Shown: positions 18,580 through 27,097 of the stretch, piece after piece
Numbering within the stretch: position 1 is the first letter of the stretch
Layout: each line of letters opens with the position of its first letter
Source: Desmospora activa DSM 45169
GTDB taxonomy: Bacteria; Bacillota; Bacilli; Thermoactinomycetales; DSM-45169
NCBI RefSeq assembly: GCF_003046315.1
Contig: NZ_PZZP01000002.1
Location: forward strand, 248,001-312,000
DNA length: 64,000 bases
Reading direction: 5' to 3'
Notes under the pieces: generated by a model
Databases searched by the model: none
Seen by the model: only the letters and a program-made list of their open reading frames with translations
Told to the model about the DNA's origin: nothing
Program-made: the position numbers and the translations under genes

Positions 18580-18608
18580 ATTGTAAGCGCTTTACTACTT
18601 GGTAACAA
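18580..18608 (-). promoter_or_regulatory. melA promoter with overlapping operator-like dyad
   Basis: On the minus strand TTGTTA (18608-18603), exactly 17 bases, TACAAT (18585-18580). The dyad TTGTAAGCGCTTTAC (18581-18595), a LacI/CcpA-type core around GCGC, covers the spacer and the -10, so a bound repressor would block RNA polymerase. It departs from the cre consensus at its 3' end by one inserted base. Confidence 0.6.
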
Positions 18609-18639
18609 CGGTAAGAAAATGAGATTGGGGGGTAAAAAA

Positions 18640-19566
18640 TTGCACTCAATCGGAACAGATAACCACAAAGGGGATGGACTAGTCGAATTATTCGATACAC
18701 TGGAGAAATATGAAGGAAGCTATGGTTTCTATTTTCAAGAACAACTTTCATCAGACCATGTCAGCATCAAAGACATCGGACGGGAAAAGAGAACGTCCCC
18801 CGACTATTATTGGGATGGGTTAAAGCGTGAAGACGACAACAAAATTATCTTTCAATACACTCTCTCTGGATTTGGAATGCTAGAACTGGGCAAACGCGTA
18901 TATCAACTCGACCCCGGAAAAGCATTTATTGTGAAAGTCCCCAGTGAGCACCGCTATTATTTACCTGCACACAGTAAAAAGTGGGATTTCGTTTTTATCG
19001 CTTTGCAAGGAGCACCAGCGGAAAAATGCTGGGAATTTTCTAATGAAATGGTTGGACCCGTTTTTCAGGTTCCTCCGGACTCCAAGTTGATTCAGCTGTT
19101 ATTAACCACGTATCAAGAAACGCGAGAAAGACGAATAACCGATGCCTACCGTGCTTCTGCCAAGGGGTATGAGTTTATGATGGAGCTTTATCGGTTTGCC
19201 GATAAGTTGGAAAAAACAAAAGAGATTCCGACCGCGATAGCCCAAGCTGTCACCTTTATCCAAGCAAACTTTTATCAAACGATTACCCTGGATGATATCG
19301 CAAACGTTTCTTCTCGCTCTAAATACTATTTAATCAAACAATTCGATGAACATTTAAACACGACTCCAATGCAATTCCTTACCCAAACACGGATTAAACA
19401 TGCGGTTGAACTATTGCTCCATACCAATCTTCCGATAAAAGAAATCGCAGTCAAAGTCGGTTTTTCCAATGACAACTATTTTAATAAGGTGTTTCGGAAA
19501 CAAGTAGGGAAATCAGCCGGTGCTTTTCGTAAATGTAAAAGAGGGAAGTATATTATTTTCAATTAA
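18640..19566 (+). CDS. AraC-family transcriptional regulator
   Basis: Probable activator of the divergent melA/transporter genes. The N-terminal cupin-like sensor (FQYTLSGFGMLELGKRVYQLDPGKAFIVKVPSEHRYYLP, the usual sugar-binding AraC arm) is followed by a double HTH at the C-terminus: ITLDDIANVSSRSKYYLIKQFDEHLNTTPMQFLTQTRIKHAVELLLHTNLPIKEIAVKVGFSNDNYFNKVFRKQVGKSAGAFRK. The family would end with a P-x-x-FR; here SAGAFRK. I start at TTG 18640 because GGGGGG lies 7 bases before it; the open frame runs upstream to 18361 inside antisense melA and has no ribosome site. Length 308 residues. B. subtilis uses a LacI-type MelR here instead. Confidence 0.88.
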   Translation: MHSIGTDNHKGDGLVELFDTLEKYEGSYGFYFQEQLSSDHVSIKDIGREKRTSPDYYWDGLKREDDNKIIFQYTLSGFGMLELGKRVYQLDPGKAFIVKVPSEHRYYLPAHSKKWDFVFIALQGAPAEKCWEFSNEMVGPVFQVPPDSKLIQLLLTTYQETRERRITDAYRASAKGYEFMMELYRFADKLEKTKEIPTAIAQAVTFIQANFYQTITLDDIANVSSRSKYYLIKQFDEHLNTTPMQFLTQTRIKHAVELLLHTNLPIKEIAVKVGFSNDNYFNKVFRKQVGKSAGAFRKCKRGKYIIFN

Positions 19567-19585
19567 TCGCAATTCTCCACAGAAA

Positions 19586-19609
19586 AGAGGCGCGGGTTCC
19601 CGCACCTCT
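19586..19609 (+). terminator. hairpin after the AraC gene
   Basis: AGAGG-C-GCGGG, loop TT, CCCGC-A-CCTCT, 20 bases after the stop. The stem is strong but has no T-run, so termination may be inefficient or Rho-dependent. Confidence 0.55.
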
Positions 19610-19700
19610 ACCAACTTGCTGTCTAGAACGACCATTTTTGAAAAGCCGTTTATAAACATGAGAAATTACCCAAGAATTCCCCGCTGCGCACAGGGAGTAG

Positions 19701-20048
19701 TCAAGAGCGTAGCCCTTTCCAAATGCCGTTCAGCAACCAGGAGATAATGCTGACCAGGATGGAACCGAGAAAAGCGCCGGCTAAACCCTCCACATCAAAT
19801 CCGGGCACTAAAACCCCCGTCAGTGCAAAGAGAGCAGCGTTTAGCACAAAGATAAAAAGCCCCAACGTAACGACGGAGATGGGTAAAGTCAAAAAAACCA
19901 ACACCGGACGGATAATCGTATTGATAATCCCCAGCACAATCGCCACCAACACCGCCGTTCCATACCCGGATACGTCGATTTGTGGAATAACCTGAGCTGC
20001 GATCAGAACAGCCAGTGCATTTAACAGCAGACGAATAATCCATCCCAT
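19701..20048 (-). CDS. YvlD-like four-helix membrane protein (phage-holin-like family)
   Basis: A 115-residue membrane protein with four hydrophobic segments: IIRLLLNALAVLIAAQVI, GTAVLVAIVLGIINTII, LPISVVTLGLFIFVLNAALFALTG and GAFLGSILVSIISWLL. The RPVLVFLTLPISVVTLGLF block is diagnostic of the family often called phage holin family 4 or YvlD, although these chromosomal members are not lysis proteins. In B. subtilis yvlABCD lies near uvrBA and is tied to envelope stress; here the other yvl genes are missing. The ATG follows GGAGGAAGG. Function unknown. Confidence 0.8.
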   Translation of the reverse strand: MGWIIRLLLNALAVLIAAQVIPQIDVSGYGTAVLVAIVLGIINTIIRPVLVFLTLPISVVTLGLFIFVLNAALFALTGVLVPGFDVEGLAGAFLGSILVSIISWLLNGIWKGLRS

Positions 20049-20124
20049 CGTCCTTCCTCCTTTTCACATTTTATTATTGCAGATGATCTGACTTATACAC
20101 AAGTGACAACCGCCCAACAATCGG

Positions 20125-20163
20125 AACAAGACCCTGTTCAAATGAAAGAGACAGGGTCTTGTT
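20125..20163. terminator. bidirectional hairpin
   Basis: AACAAGACCCTGT ... ACAGGGTCTTGTT, 13 perfect pairs around a 13-base loop, between the YvlD-like gene and the CDP-alcohol transferase gene. It stands upstream of the former and downstream of the latter. Confidence 0.65.
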
Positions 20164-20256
20164 TGAATTCATATCATGCGGATTGATGGTAAAGTGGGCA
20201 CAGATCCAATTCAAAAAATAAGGTCTCCTCTCCCTCTTTTTTCTATGCACAAAGAA

Positions 20257-20280
20257 GATCCCACTATGTTTGGTGGGATC
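20257..20280 (-). terminator. terminator of the CDP-alcohol transferase gene
   Basis: GATCCCAC/GTGGGATC stem with an 8-base loop, 57 bases after the gene's stop on the minus strand, followed by TTCTTTG. Confidence 0.65.
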
Positions 20281-20337
20281 ATGATCAAGCCTCCTAAGGG
20301 GGGCTGATTTATCTACGAAAAGTGGTATGTATGAACG

Positions 20338-21207
20338 TTATTCCACCGTCAGCTCCCGATCCATATCTTTTGTACTAAGCCACAGCTTGTAGATAATGGC
20401 CAGTTCAAAAGTCAGCAACAACACCGCGCTCACCACAACCATCTCCAAGATTAAACCTGTTAACGGTCCAATGATAAAAATAAACATTTGAAATTCAATC
20501 CCGCTAAAAAGATGGGGCCGAATGCGATGTTGCTCCAACCAATCGCGGATATTTAGATACCACTGGAATCGTCGTTTAAAGGTTTGATTTAAATCGACGG
20601 ATGGAGAGGAGATCTCTTCCGCTGACGCTGCCATCTCCCCTTGTATATTTTCCTCTTCCTCTATAATCGGCTCTTCCTTCATACGTCCACGACGAACTCT
20701 CTTCTTCATCTCTCGCCGCAACTTATACAGTTGCAACGCATCCATATACCGCAGACTGTCGAGGAATATAATGAAGAGCGCCAAAAAGAGGTAGCTCGTT
20801 TGCTCCGTTGCCAACCACTGACCACTCATCAGCGCAACGCTACAGATTACCACCCGGAACCGATCCAGCATATAATCCAACCACATGCCAAACACGCTGC
20901 CCGTCCCTTTGAGTCGAGCGATTTTACCATCCATGCAATCCAGGACAAAACTCAGATGAAAGAAGAGCGCTCCCCACGCCAACGACATCGGATCCCCCTG
21001 CAAAAAGAACCCCGCCGCAAACAATCCAAATAGAAACGCCAGCACAGAGATCTGATTCGGAGTGATTCGGGTGTGATTGGCCAGCGGTACGACCAGCCGA
21101 GCAGCCACCGGATCAACCAACCATACCGTCCACCATGCATCCCTTCTTTTATACGTTTGCTCCCGGACATCGTTTAATGTGTAATTTTCTCTCTTTTTTT
21201 CAACCAT
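20338..21207 (-). CDS. CDP-alcohol phosphatidyltransferase family membrane enzyme
   Basis: Transfers a phosphoalcohol group from a CDP-activated donor in lipid or polar head-group synthesis. The complete family signature DG-x2-AR-x8-G-x3-D-x3-D is seen in MDGKIARLKGTGSVFGMWLDYMLDR. Membrane segments follow the N-terminal 45-residue cytoplasmic part. An unusual feature is a basic then acidic insert (KKRVRRGRMKEEPIIEEEE, then about 45 polar residues) between the third and the last membrane segments, which makes it 289 residues against about 180-230 for PgsA or PssA. The substrates cannot be told. Start ATG 21207 behind AAAGGGGGAAAG. Confidence 0.85.
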   Translation of the reverse strand: MVEKKRENYTLNDVREQTYKRRDAWWTVWLVDPVAARLVVPLANHTRITPNQISVLAFLFGLFAAGFFLQGDPMSLAWGALFFHLSFVLDCMDGKIARLKGTGSVFGMWLDYMLDRFRVVICSVALMSGQWLATEQTSYLFLALFIIFLDSLRYMDALQLYKLRREMKKRVRRGRMKEEPIIEEEENIQGEMAASAEEISSPSVDLNQTFKRRFQWYLNIRDWLEQHRIRPHLFSGIEFQMFIFIIGPLTGLILEMVVVSAVLLLTFELAIIYKLWLSTKDMDRELTVE

Positions 21208-21332
21208 TCCACGCTTTCCCCCTTTAAAAATCTCTTTACACTTCCGTAATTATTGTAACATTTAAGTAATATGAATGAAATATAAATCAATATTATTCAT
21301 CAAACCTCTATTCGTTTAAGTCTGAATTTAAC

Positions 21333-21372
21333 ACACAAAAAGCCCGCTGTAAGGACAGTGGGCTTTTTGTGT
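21333..21372 (-). terminator. terminator of the DUF302 gene
   Basis: ACACAAAAAGCCC ... GGGCTTTTTGTGT with inner pairing GCTGT/ACAGT, 12 bases after the stop; A- and T-runs on both sides. Confidence 0.85.
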
Positions 21373-21384
21373 TGTAGAGAGCAA

Positions 21385-21774
21385 CTACTTTGCGGCGTTT
21401 ATTACTTCGATCAGCGTAGTTTCTACGTTTTGTGCGATCTCATTTAACTCCTCATCCTCCACTAACTTCATCAAGGTGGTGGGGAGAATCAGTCCGATAT
21501 GGGTTTTAAATGTATCGGCACCGCGATAGACTGCAATGCGAAAGGGCAAAAAGTATCCCCCCATCTGATTGCAGGTCAGCACTTTTTTGGCTACATCAGG
21601 GTTGCTAACTTCAAGCACGCGGAAATCCTGTTCCAGGGCAATTCCTTCTTCCATCAACTTCGTCGGAATGTCCAATTTCCACAAAATCTCAAACTTCCGT
21701 CGATACAGATTATCTTCCAACGCACGAATCGCTTTGTCTACACTTTGATTGGTTTCCACAGTATAGGCAAACAA
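21385..21774 (-). CDS. DUF302-family protein
   Basis: A 129-residue protein of the DUF302 fold. Matching elements: an N-terminal strand AYTVETNQSVDKAIRALEDNL, then FEILWKLDIPTKLMEEGIALEQDFRVLEVSNPDVAKKVLT, NQMGGYFLPFRIAVYR, and IGLILPTTLMKLV. The family's role is unknown; it is small and probably cytoplasmic. The start is TTG at 21774, 7 bases after AAGGAGG, an ideal ribosome site. It is a single-gene unit with its own terminator. Confidence 0.8.
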   Translation of the reverse strand: MFAYTVETNQSVDKAIRALEDNLYRRKFEILWKLDIPTKLMEEGIALEQDFRVLEVSNPDVAKKVLTCNQMGGYFLPFRIAVYRGADTFKTHIGLILPTTLMKLVEDEELNEIAQNVETTLIEVINAAK

Positions 21775-22015
21775 CCTTGTTCCTCCTTCGCTGCGTAATA
21801 AGCTAGGTACCTAGTGTGGTGTCACTTATACATCGGTACACTGTCAGCTGGTTTCAATCCAGCCAAACCGCTACTCCCCCGAATTAACCCTCTTTCTGTA
21901 TGTTCGACAATCATGCACTAAACTCCTGCCTTTCTGGGTAATGGACGGTGTGTTCCATATTTTAAGTCAGACAGATCTCTCCTGATTAACCCGATTGTTG
22001 TAACAGGTTTCCCTC
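21775..22015. other. upstream region of the MerR/reductase locus
   Basis: About 240 bases between the divergent DUF302 and reductase units. No gene or strong hairpin is visible apart from a TAGGTACCTA palindrome near 21805-21814. Confidence 0.4.
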
Positions 22016-22047
22016 TTGACATTGACACTAGTGTTAATCTTTATAAT
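22016..22047 (+). promoter_or_regulatory. MerR-type promoter with 20-base spacer and central dyad
   Basis: TTGACA (22016-22021) and TATAAT (22042-22047) are both perfect, but the spacer is 20 bases, not 17. The dyad TTGACACTAGTGTTAA (22022-22037) sits within the spacer. This is the textbook layout of MerR-controlled promoters, where the bound activator twists the DNA to bring the two boxes in line. The likely regulator is the MerR protein at 23367-23774. Confidence 0.82.
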
Positions 22048-22080
22048 AAATTTAAACCGAGCAGAAAGGAGCATTATAAG

Positions 22081-22237
22081 GTGGGATTCATCAATCTAAT
22101 TGAGACCAGCCAGGAGCAGGGCGTCAACGTTGACCTACTTACACCCATACAAGGCGCTTCTTATTCAAGGAGTCGACGAGGGTTACGGGAATGATGGCCT
22201 TTCGCGACTAGCCGACTTGATAAGGGATCGAACTTGA
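22081..22237 (+). pseudogene. C-terminal remnant of a second NAD(P)-binding reductase, frameshifted
   Basis: Starting at GTG 22081, 13 bases after GAAAGGAG, the frame reads INLIETSQEQGVNVDLLTPIQ and then shifts. From 22161 the next frame reads LIQGVDEGYGNDGLSRLADL, then IRDRT and stop at 22235-22237. The shift is explained by one extra G in CAAGGCGC (22151-22158). The joined peptide (about 52 residues) aligns with the last 55 residues of the intact reductase just downstream (GMEHIIQTAQAHGIDTSVLN, AIDTGHGTDDFSYLTEVF). So promoter and ribosome site are joined directly to the end of a paralogue, whose first ~240 codons are gone. The intact gene behind is now the one expressed from this promoter. 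Confidence 0.78.
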
Positions 22238-22294
22238 CCAAAGCCATATTTTAACCATTGTTGTTGTAGTGGAAATTATGAGGGAGGATATAAA

Positions 22295-23212
22295 ATGAGT
22301 AACCAATCCGTTAGAGACGCGACTAACATGAAGGGAAATAACCGTACACCAGTAACAATTATCGGCTTAGGTCCGATGGGTCAAGCGTTGGCCGGTTCAT
22401 TCCTGCATCAGGGTCATCCGACGACCGTCTGGAATCGGACTGCGGGGAAAGCTGATGACCTCGTCGCCAAGGGAGCCGTTCAAGCGGAAACGGTTACCGA
22501 TGCAGTGGAAGCAAGCCGATTGGTGATTATCTGTGTGTTAGACTACGACGTCGTACACACCATCCTTGATCCCGTCAGTGATACCTTAAAGGGGCGAACG
22601 TTAGTAAACCTGACCAACGGCTCACCCGAGGGGGCACGGGAAATGGCCACATGGTCGGCTGAGCGCGGTGTCGATTACCTCGACGGGGCGATTATGACTC
22701 CGACCACAACTATCGGAACCCCTTCTGCTGTTGTTTTATATAGCGGTTCAGCTACCGTCTACGAAACTTATCAACCAACACTGGCGAGTACAGGGGGCTC
22801 GGCCACCCACCTTGGAACAGACCCTGGCCGAGCAGCGGCATATGACCTCGCTCTGCTTGATCTCTTCTGGACATCCATGAGCGGCTATATCCATGCTTTA
22901 ACCTTAGCCCGCACGGAAAACATCAAAGCAAAGGATCTCGCTCCATTTGCCAAGGGAATCGTAGACATCCTGCCCGACATCATGGATGAGTTTGCACATC
23001 AGGTCGACAGCGGCCACTACCCAGGGGATAAATCCAATCTCATTTCAGCCGCTGCGGGGATGGAACATATTATCCAAACCGCCCAAGCCCACGGTATTGA
23101 CACCAGTGTTTTGAACGCCGCCAAAGCCGTCGCCCAGCGGGCGATTGACACAGGCCACGGTACCGACGACTTCTCGTACCTAACCGAGGTATTTCAAAAG
23201 CCGTCCCCGTAA
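22295..23212 (+). CDS. NAD(P)-binding 6-phosphogluconate-dehydrogenase-like reductase (imine reductase/beta-hydroxyacid dehydrogenase group)
   Basis: A 305-residue oxidoreductase. The N-terminal Rossmann fold has VTIIGLGPMGQALAGSFLHQGHPTTVWNRT, where the R after N suggests NADPH. Then come VIICVLDYDVVHTIL and LTNGSPEGAREMATWSAERGVDYLDGAIMT, followed by the all-helical C-terminal domain. The catalytic lysine of classical beta-hydroxyacid dehydrogenases is not evident in the helical domain (AAYDLALLDLFWTSMSGYIHALTLA), which fits the imine-reductase-like branch. The substrate is unknown. It is translated from GAGGGAGGATATAAA-ATG, about 250 bases after the MerR-type promoter, with the paralogue remnant in its leader. 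A MerR gene follows on the opposite strand. Confidence 0.85.
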   Translation: MSNQSVRDATNMKGNNRTPVTIIGLGPMGQALAGSFLHQGHPTTVWNRTAGKADDLVAKGAVQAETVTDAVEASRLVIICVLDYDVVHTILDPVSDTLKGRTLVNLTNGSPEGAREMATWSAERGVDYLDGAIMTPTTTIGTPSAVVLYSGSATVYETYQPTLASTGGSATHLGTDPGRAAAYDLALLDLFWTSMSGYIHALTLARTENIKAKDLAPFAKGIVDILPDIMDEFAHQVDSGHYPGDKSNLISAAAGMEHIIQTAQAHGIDTSVLNAAKAVAQRAIDTGHGTDDFSYLTEVFQKPSP

Positions 23213-23322
23213 TGGTTTATATCCTTTTCGCTGCTGAGAAAGTCTGTCCTTTATTGAACCAGAATCTTTAGTCATCAGTGACTCCCTGAACGTTAAAAAC
23301 CCATATTAACGCTTCATGGAAC

Positions 23323-23356
23323 AACCAGTGAGGATGACGAAAATCTCCCACTGGTT
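23323..23356. terminator. terminator shared by the convergent reductase and MerR genes
   Basis: AACCAGTG ... CACTGGTT stem, extended inside by GAG/CTC pairs, in the 154-base gap between two convergent genes, followed on the plus strand by TATATTTT. Confidence 0.7.
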
Positions 23357-23366
23357 TATATTTTAC

Positions 23367-23774
23367 TTATGATTTTTCATCATCGTAGGGCAATCTCTTT
23401 AAACCCGACCGTTCCCTCTTTTCTTTCATTTGCTTCACTCGCTTTTCCAACCGTTTTTGTACGACAACCAATGTATTCATTTGTGTATTGATTTCATCCA
23501 ATTTCTCTTCATAAACCTCTATCATTTCCTCACAATATTCATCGATTTCAATTTCAGGGTAAGTTTCCTTACAATTTAAAACCTGTTCGATCTCATCGGT
23601 GGTAAGACCGAGACCGAGATAGATTTGGATGGTTTTAATGCGATCAATCGCAGATTGATCGAACTCACGATAACCATTATCCAGCCGTTTAGCGGTCAAT
23701 AATTTTTTCTTCTCATAATGCCGGATGGAACGAGGGCTAACTCCGGTGATTTTAGACAATTGGCTAATTTTCAA
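23367..23774 (-). CDS. MerR-family regulator
   Basis: The winged-helix start MKISQLSKITGVSPRSIRHYEKKKLLTAKRLDNGYREFD is a complete MerR DNA-binding domain; a coiled-coil dimer helix (EEMIEVYEEKLDEINTQMNTLVVVQKRLEKRVKQMKEKRE) follows. The effector end is short, and only one cysteine lies near it (LNCKETYPEIEIDEYCEEM has two), so it could sense electrophiles or aldehydes, though this is not certain. The start is TTG 23774 behind GGAGGGTG. It is convergent with the reductase gene and its probable site is the 20-base-spacer promoter at 22016. Confidence 0.88.
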   Translation of the reverse strand: MKISQLSKITGVSPRSIRHYEKKKLLTAKRLDNGYREFDQSAIDRIKTIQIYLGLGLTTDEIEQVLNCKETYPEIEIDEYCEEMIEVYEEKLDEINTQMNTLVVVQKRLEKRVKQMKEKRERSGLKRLPYDDEKS

Positions 23775-23922
23775 GTGTCACCCTCCTTTCAACGCATTTC
23801 AACTAAAGAACCCTACTACTTCAGTGGAGTGCGGTTCACACGTGATCTACCCTCACAATAAAGTATAACACAGGTGTCATAGATGGTATTGCTAACACCC
23901 CTTGGCCCATTCCTTCTTCCAA

Positions 23923-23948
23923 CAAAAAAACCGCCTTAAAAAAGGCGG
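23923..23948 (-). terminator. probable terminator downstream of uvrA
   Basis: On the minus strand CCGCCTT, loop TTTT, AAGGCGG then seven T residues: an intrinsic terminator about 270 bases after the uvrA stop. Between it and uvrA lie a family 2 repeat (23973-24065) and a pair of CCATCGATGG palindromes (24078-24104). Confidence 0.75.
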
Positions 23949-23972
23949 AGAGGATACTGCAAACCGATTGCA

Positions 23973-24065
23973 GGCGGTCGGCTTGGTTATCCGTCTGAAG
24001 CCCCATGCACTTCAAAGCACAAGTCTCGCCTCGATCGCTTTGTGTGGCCAGAGTCGCTCGACAGA
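23973..24065. repeat. dispersed intergenic repeat family 2, copy F
   Basis: GGTCGGCTTGGTTATCCGTC near the left end matches GGTCGGAGTGGTGATCCGTC at 33356, and GTGGCCAGAGTCGCTCG at the right end matches GTGGCAGAGTCGCTCG there. In the middle CAAGTCTCGCCTCGATC, read in reverse complement, matches GACCGAGGCGAGAATTG at 29284. This links three intergenic sites. Confidence 0.55.
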
Positions 24066-24217
24066 TAAAATGAAACTCCATCGATGGGTTTTTTCCATCG
24101 ATGGTTAGGTTGAACTTATCAGGTTATACGCGACAACTACTCCTCCCTGCTTATAACCACTCCTTTAGTGTGTCAGCCATCTGAGCCGCCTCAAGAAGGT
24201 AGCTTTGTTTCTGCTCT

Positions 24218-27094
24218 TCACGACGTAGCAGAAATCTTCTCCTCCAGCTCGCGGTAATAGCGCTCCATCCGTTCGCGATCCCGTTCCAGGATCGGCTTTA
24301 GATAGCGACCGGTATGGGAAACGCTCACGTTGGCCACTTCTTCCGGTGTGCCAGTAGCCACAATTTGACCGCCAGCGTCCCCTCCTTCAGGGCCGAGATC
24401 GATCAGGTAATCCGCTGTTTTGATCACATCCAGATTGTGCTCAATCACTAAGACCGAATCCCCGTTTTCCACTAAGCGCTGGAGTACCTTCAACAGACGG
24501 GCGATATCGTCGATATGAAGGCCGGTGGTGGGCTCATCCAAAATATAGAGGGTGCGTCCATTGGAACGCTTGTACAGCTCCGATGCCAATTTTACCCGTT
24601 GCGCTTCACCGCCGGAAAGGGTGGTAGCCGGTTGGCCTAGCTTCACATAACCTAAACCCACATCGTACAAGGTTTGTAGTTTGCGGTTGATGCGTGGAAT
24701 ATTTTTAAAGAAATCGAGGGCTTCCTCTACCCGCATTTCCAATACATCGGCGATGTTTTTTCCTTTGTACTTTATATCCAGGGTGTCACGATTATACCGC
24801 TTTCCTTCACATTCCTCGCAGGGGACATACACATCGGGTAGAAAGTGCATCTCGATCTTGATAATGCCGTCCCCACGGCAGGCTTCACAGCGGCCACCTT
24901 TGACGTTAAAACTGAAGCGCCCTTTTTTATAGCCGCGCACCTTGGATTCTTGGGTGGATGCAAACACATCCCGCACATCATCAAACAGACTGGTGTAAGT
25001 AGCCGGATTGGAGCGCGGGGTGCGGCCGATGGGAGACTGATCGATATCGATCACCTTATCCAAATGATCCAATCCCCGAATCTCATCATGGGCACCGGGA
25101 ACCACTTTGGATTTATGCAGCTCCCGCGCCAGCGACTTGTGCAAAATCCCGTTGATCAACGTGCTCTTGCCGGAACCGGAAACACCGGTAACACAAGTGA
25201 AAGCGCCTAAGGGAATATTAACATCCACCTGTTTTAGGTTGTTCTCCTTGGCGCCGCGAACCTCTACCCACTTGCCGTTGGGTTGCCTTCTCTCCTCCGG
25301 CAGGGGGATAAATTTACGGCCGGATAGATACTGTCCGGTGAGGGAGTGCTCCATTTCCATCAATGCAGTGGGGGAACCTTCAGCGACAATGCGTCCCCCA
25401 TGGGAACCGGCACCCGGCCCCACATCAATGATGTGGTCAGCAGCCAACATGGTATCCTCATCGTGTTCCACCACGATCAAGGTATTGCCCAAGTCACGCA
25501 TCTGTTCCAACGTCTCAATCAGACGGGTATTGTCCCGTTGATGCAGACCGATGCTGGGCTCATCCAAAATATAGAGAACACCCATCAGCTTAGATCCGAT
25601 CTGGGTCGCCAGCCGAATCCGTTGCGCCTCTCCGCCGGAGAGCGTTCCCGCAGCGCGGTTGAGGGTGAGATAGTTGAGCCCCACATTGATCAGAAAACCG
25701 AGCCGGCTATCGATCTCCTTGAGAATCTGCCGTCCAATGGTCATCTCTTTTTCGCTCAGTTGCAATCCCTGAATATATTCCCGTGCCTCCTGGACGGAAA
25801 GGTTGGTCACATAAGCGACATTGCGCCCGCCGAGAAGCACGCTCAAGCTTTCCTTGCGCAAGCGTGTCCCTTCACAGGTGGGGCATGCTTTATGGCTCAT
25901 ATAGTTTTCAATAAACTCCCGCACTGCATCCGATCCTGTTTCACGAAAGCGGCGCTCCAAGTTTCGCAGTACCCCTTCAAAGCGTACCTTTACTTCTTTC
26001 ATCTCTCCATCGCTTTCATAGCGAAAGGGAATGCGGTCTTGAGTTCCCTTCATAATGATATCCCGCTCTTTTTTCGGTAACTTTTTAAAGGGAACATCCA
26101 TCTTGATGCCGTAGTATTGACAAGCCGATTTTAACAATTGTGGATAATAAGCGCTGGTTTTTCCCTCCCACGGCTCAATCGCGCCTTCTAGCAAGGTTTT
26201 TCCGGGATCGGGAATAAGCAAGTCAGGGTCTAATTCCATGCGGCTGCCTAAACCGTCGCAGGTGGGACAGGCGCCAAAAGGGTTGTTAAAGGAAAACATG
26301 CGCGGCGAAAGATCATCCAAGCTGAAGCCGCACTCCGGGCAAGCCAAGTTTTGGCTAAATAAGAGTTCCTCTCCATCCATCACATCAACCAAAACAGTCC
26401 CCCCTGCCAACCCTAGGGCTGTCTCCAGAGAGTCCGTCAACCTCGTCTCAATCCCCGGCTTCATCACAATCCGATCGACAACCACTTCAATCGTATGCTT
26501 CTTATTTTTCTCCAGTTCAATTTGCTCCGATAAATCCCGAATCTCTCCATCCACCCGCACACGGACAAAGCCTTGCTTACGGATCTCTTCCAGCAGCTTA
26601 ACGTGCTCTCCCTTCCGTCCGCTCACCATCGGGGCCAGCACCTGGATGCGGGTTCGCTCCGGCAGCTCCAACACCCGATCCGTCATCTGCTGTACCGTTT
26701 GGGAGGAAATCTCGATTCCGTGCTCCGGACAAGTGGGACGTCCCACCCGTGCAAATAGAAGACGCAGATAATCATAAATCTCCGTCACCGTACCAACGGT
26801 GGAGCGAGGATTGCGACTAGTCGTTTTCTGGTCGATGGAGATTGCCGGTGAGAGGCCTTCGATCGCGTCCACATCCGGCTTGTCCATCTGCCCCAAAAAT
26901 TGGCGAGCATAGGCAGAGAGGGATTCAACATAACGTCGCTGTCCCTCAGCATAAATGGTGTCAAAAGCGAGGGAGGATTTGCCGGAACCGGACAATCCCG
27001 TCAACACGACAAAACGGTCGCGAGGAATAGTAACATCCACTTCTTTTAAATTGTGCACACGGGCACCGCGAATCACGATATGTTCTTGTGACAC
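24218..27094 (-). CDS. uvrA: excinuclease ABC subunit A
   Basis: The damage-scanning ATPase of nucleotide excision repair. It has two ABC modules: Walker [36 protein letters not shown] and [15 protein letters not shown]; signatures [16 protein letters not shown] and [17 protein letters not shown]; Walker [14 protein letters not shown] and [13 protein letters not shown]. It also has two zinc modules (CPECG...CPTCDG near residue 250, CEACRG...CEECEG near 740). 958 residues is full length. The GTG start lies 3 bases after the uvrB stop, with the ribosome site GGAGGGAG inside the uvrB 3' end, so the two are co-expressed under the LexA-controlled promoter upstream of uvrB. Confidence 0.97.
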   Translation of the reverse strand: MSQEHIVIRGARVHNLKEVDVTIPRDRFVVLTGLSGSGKSSLAFDTIYAEGQRRYVESLSAYARQFLGQMDKPDVDAIEGLSPAISIDQKTTSRNPRSTVGTVTEIYDYLRLLFARVGRPTCPEHGIEISSQTVQQMTDRVLELPERTRIQVLAPMVSGRKGEHVKLLEEIRKQGFVRVRVDGEIRDLSEQIELEKNKKHTIEVVVDRIVMKPGIETRLTDSLETALGLAGGTVLVDVMDGEELLFSQNLACPECGFSLDDLSPRMFSFNNPFGACPTCDGLGSRMELDPDLLIPDPGKTLLEGAIEPWEGKTSAYYPQLLKSACQYYGIKMDVPFKKLPKKERDIIMKGTQDRIPFRYESDGEMKEVKVRFEGVLRNLERRFRETGSDAVREFIENYMSHKACPTCEGTRLRKESLSVLLGGRNVAYVTNLSVQEAREYIQGLQLSEKEMTIGRQILKEIDSRLGFLINVGLNYLTLNRAAGTLSGGEAQRIRLATQIGSKLMGVLYILDEPSIGLHQRDNTRLIETLEQMRDLGNTLIVVEHDEDTMLAADHIIDVGPGAGSHGGRIVAEGSPTALMEMEHSLTGQYLSGRKFIPLPEERRQPNGKWVEVRGAKENNLKQVDVNIPLGAFTCVTGVSGSGKSTLINGILHKSLARELHKSKVVPGAHDEIRGLDHLDKVIDIDQSPIGRTPRSNPATYTSLFDDVRDVFASTQESKVRGYKKGRFSFNVKGGRCEACRGDGIIKIEMHFLPDVYVPCEECEGKRYNRDTLDIKYKGKNIADVLEMRVEEALDFFKNIPRINRKLQTLYDVGLGYVKLGQPATTLSGGEAQRVKLASELYKRSNGRTLYILDEPTTGLHIDDIARLLKVLQRLVENGDSVLVIEHNLDVIKTADYLIDLGPEGGDAGGQIVATGTPEEVANVSVSHTGRYLKPILERDRERMERYYRELEEKISATS

Positions 27095-27097
27095 GGT

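Noticed and set aside
18361-18639. N-terminal 93-codon extension of the AraC regulator
   Set aside because: Overlaps melA antisense and the melA promoter; a TTG at 18640 with GGGGGG gives a normal AraC protein.
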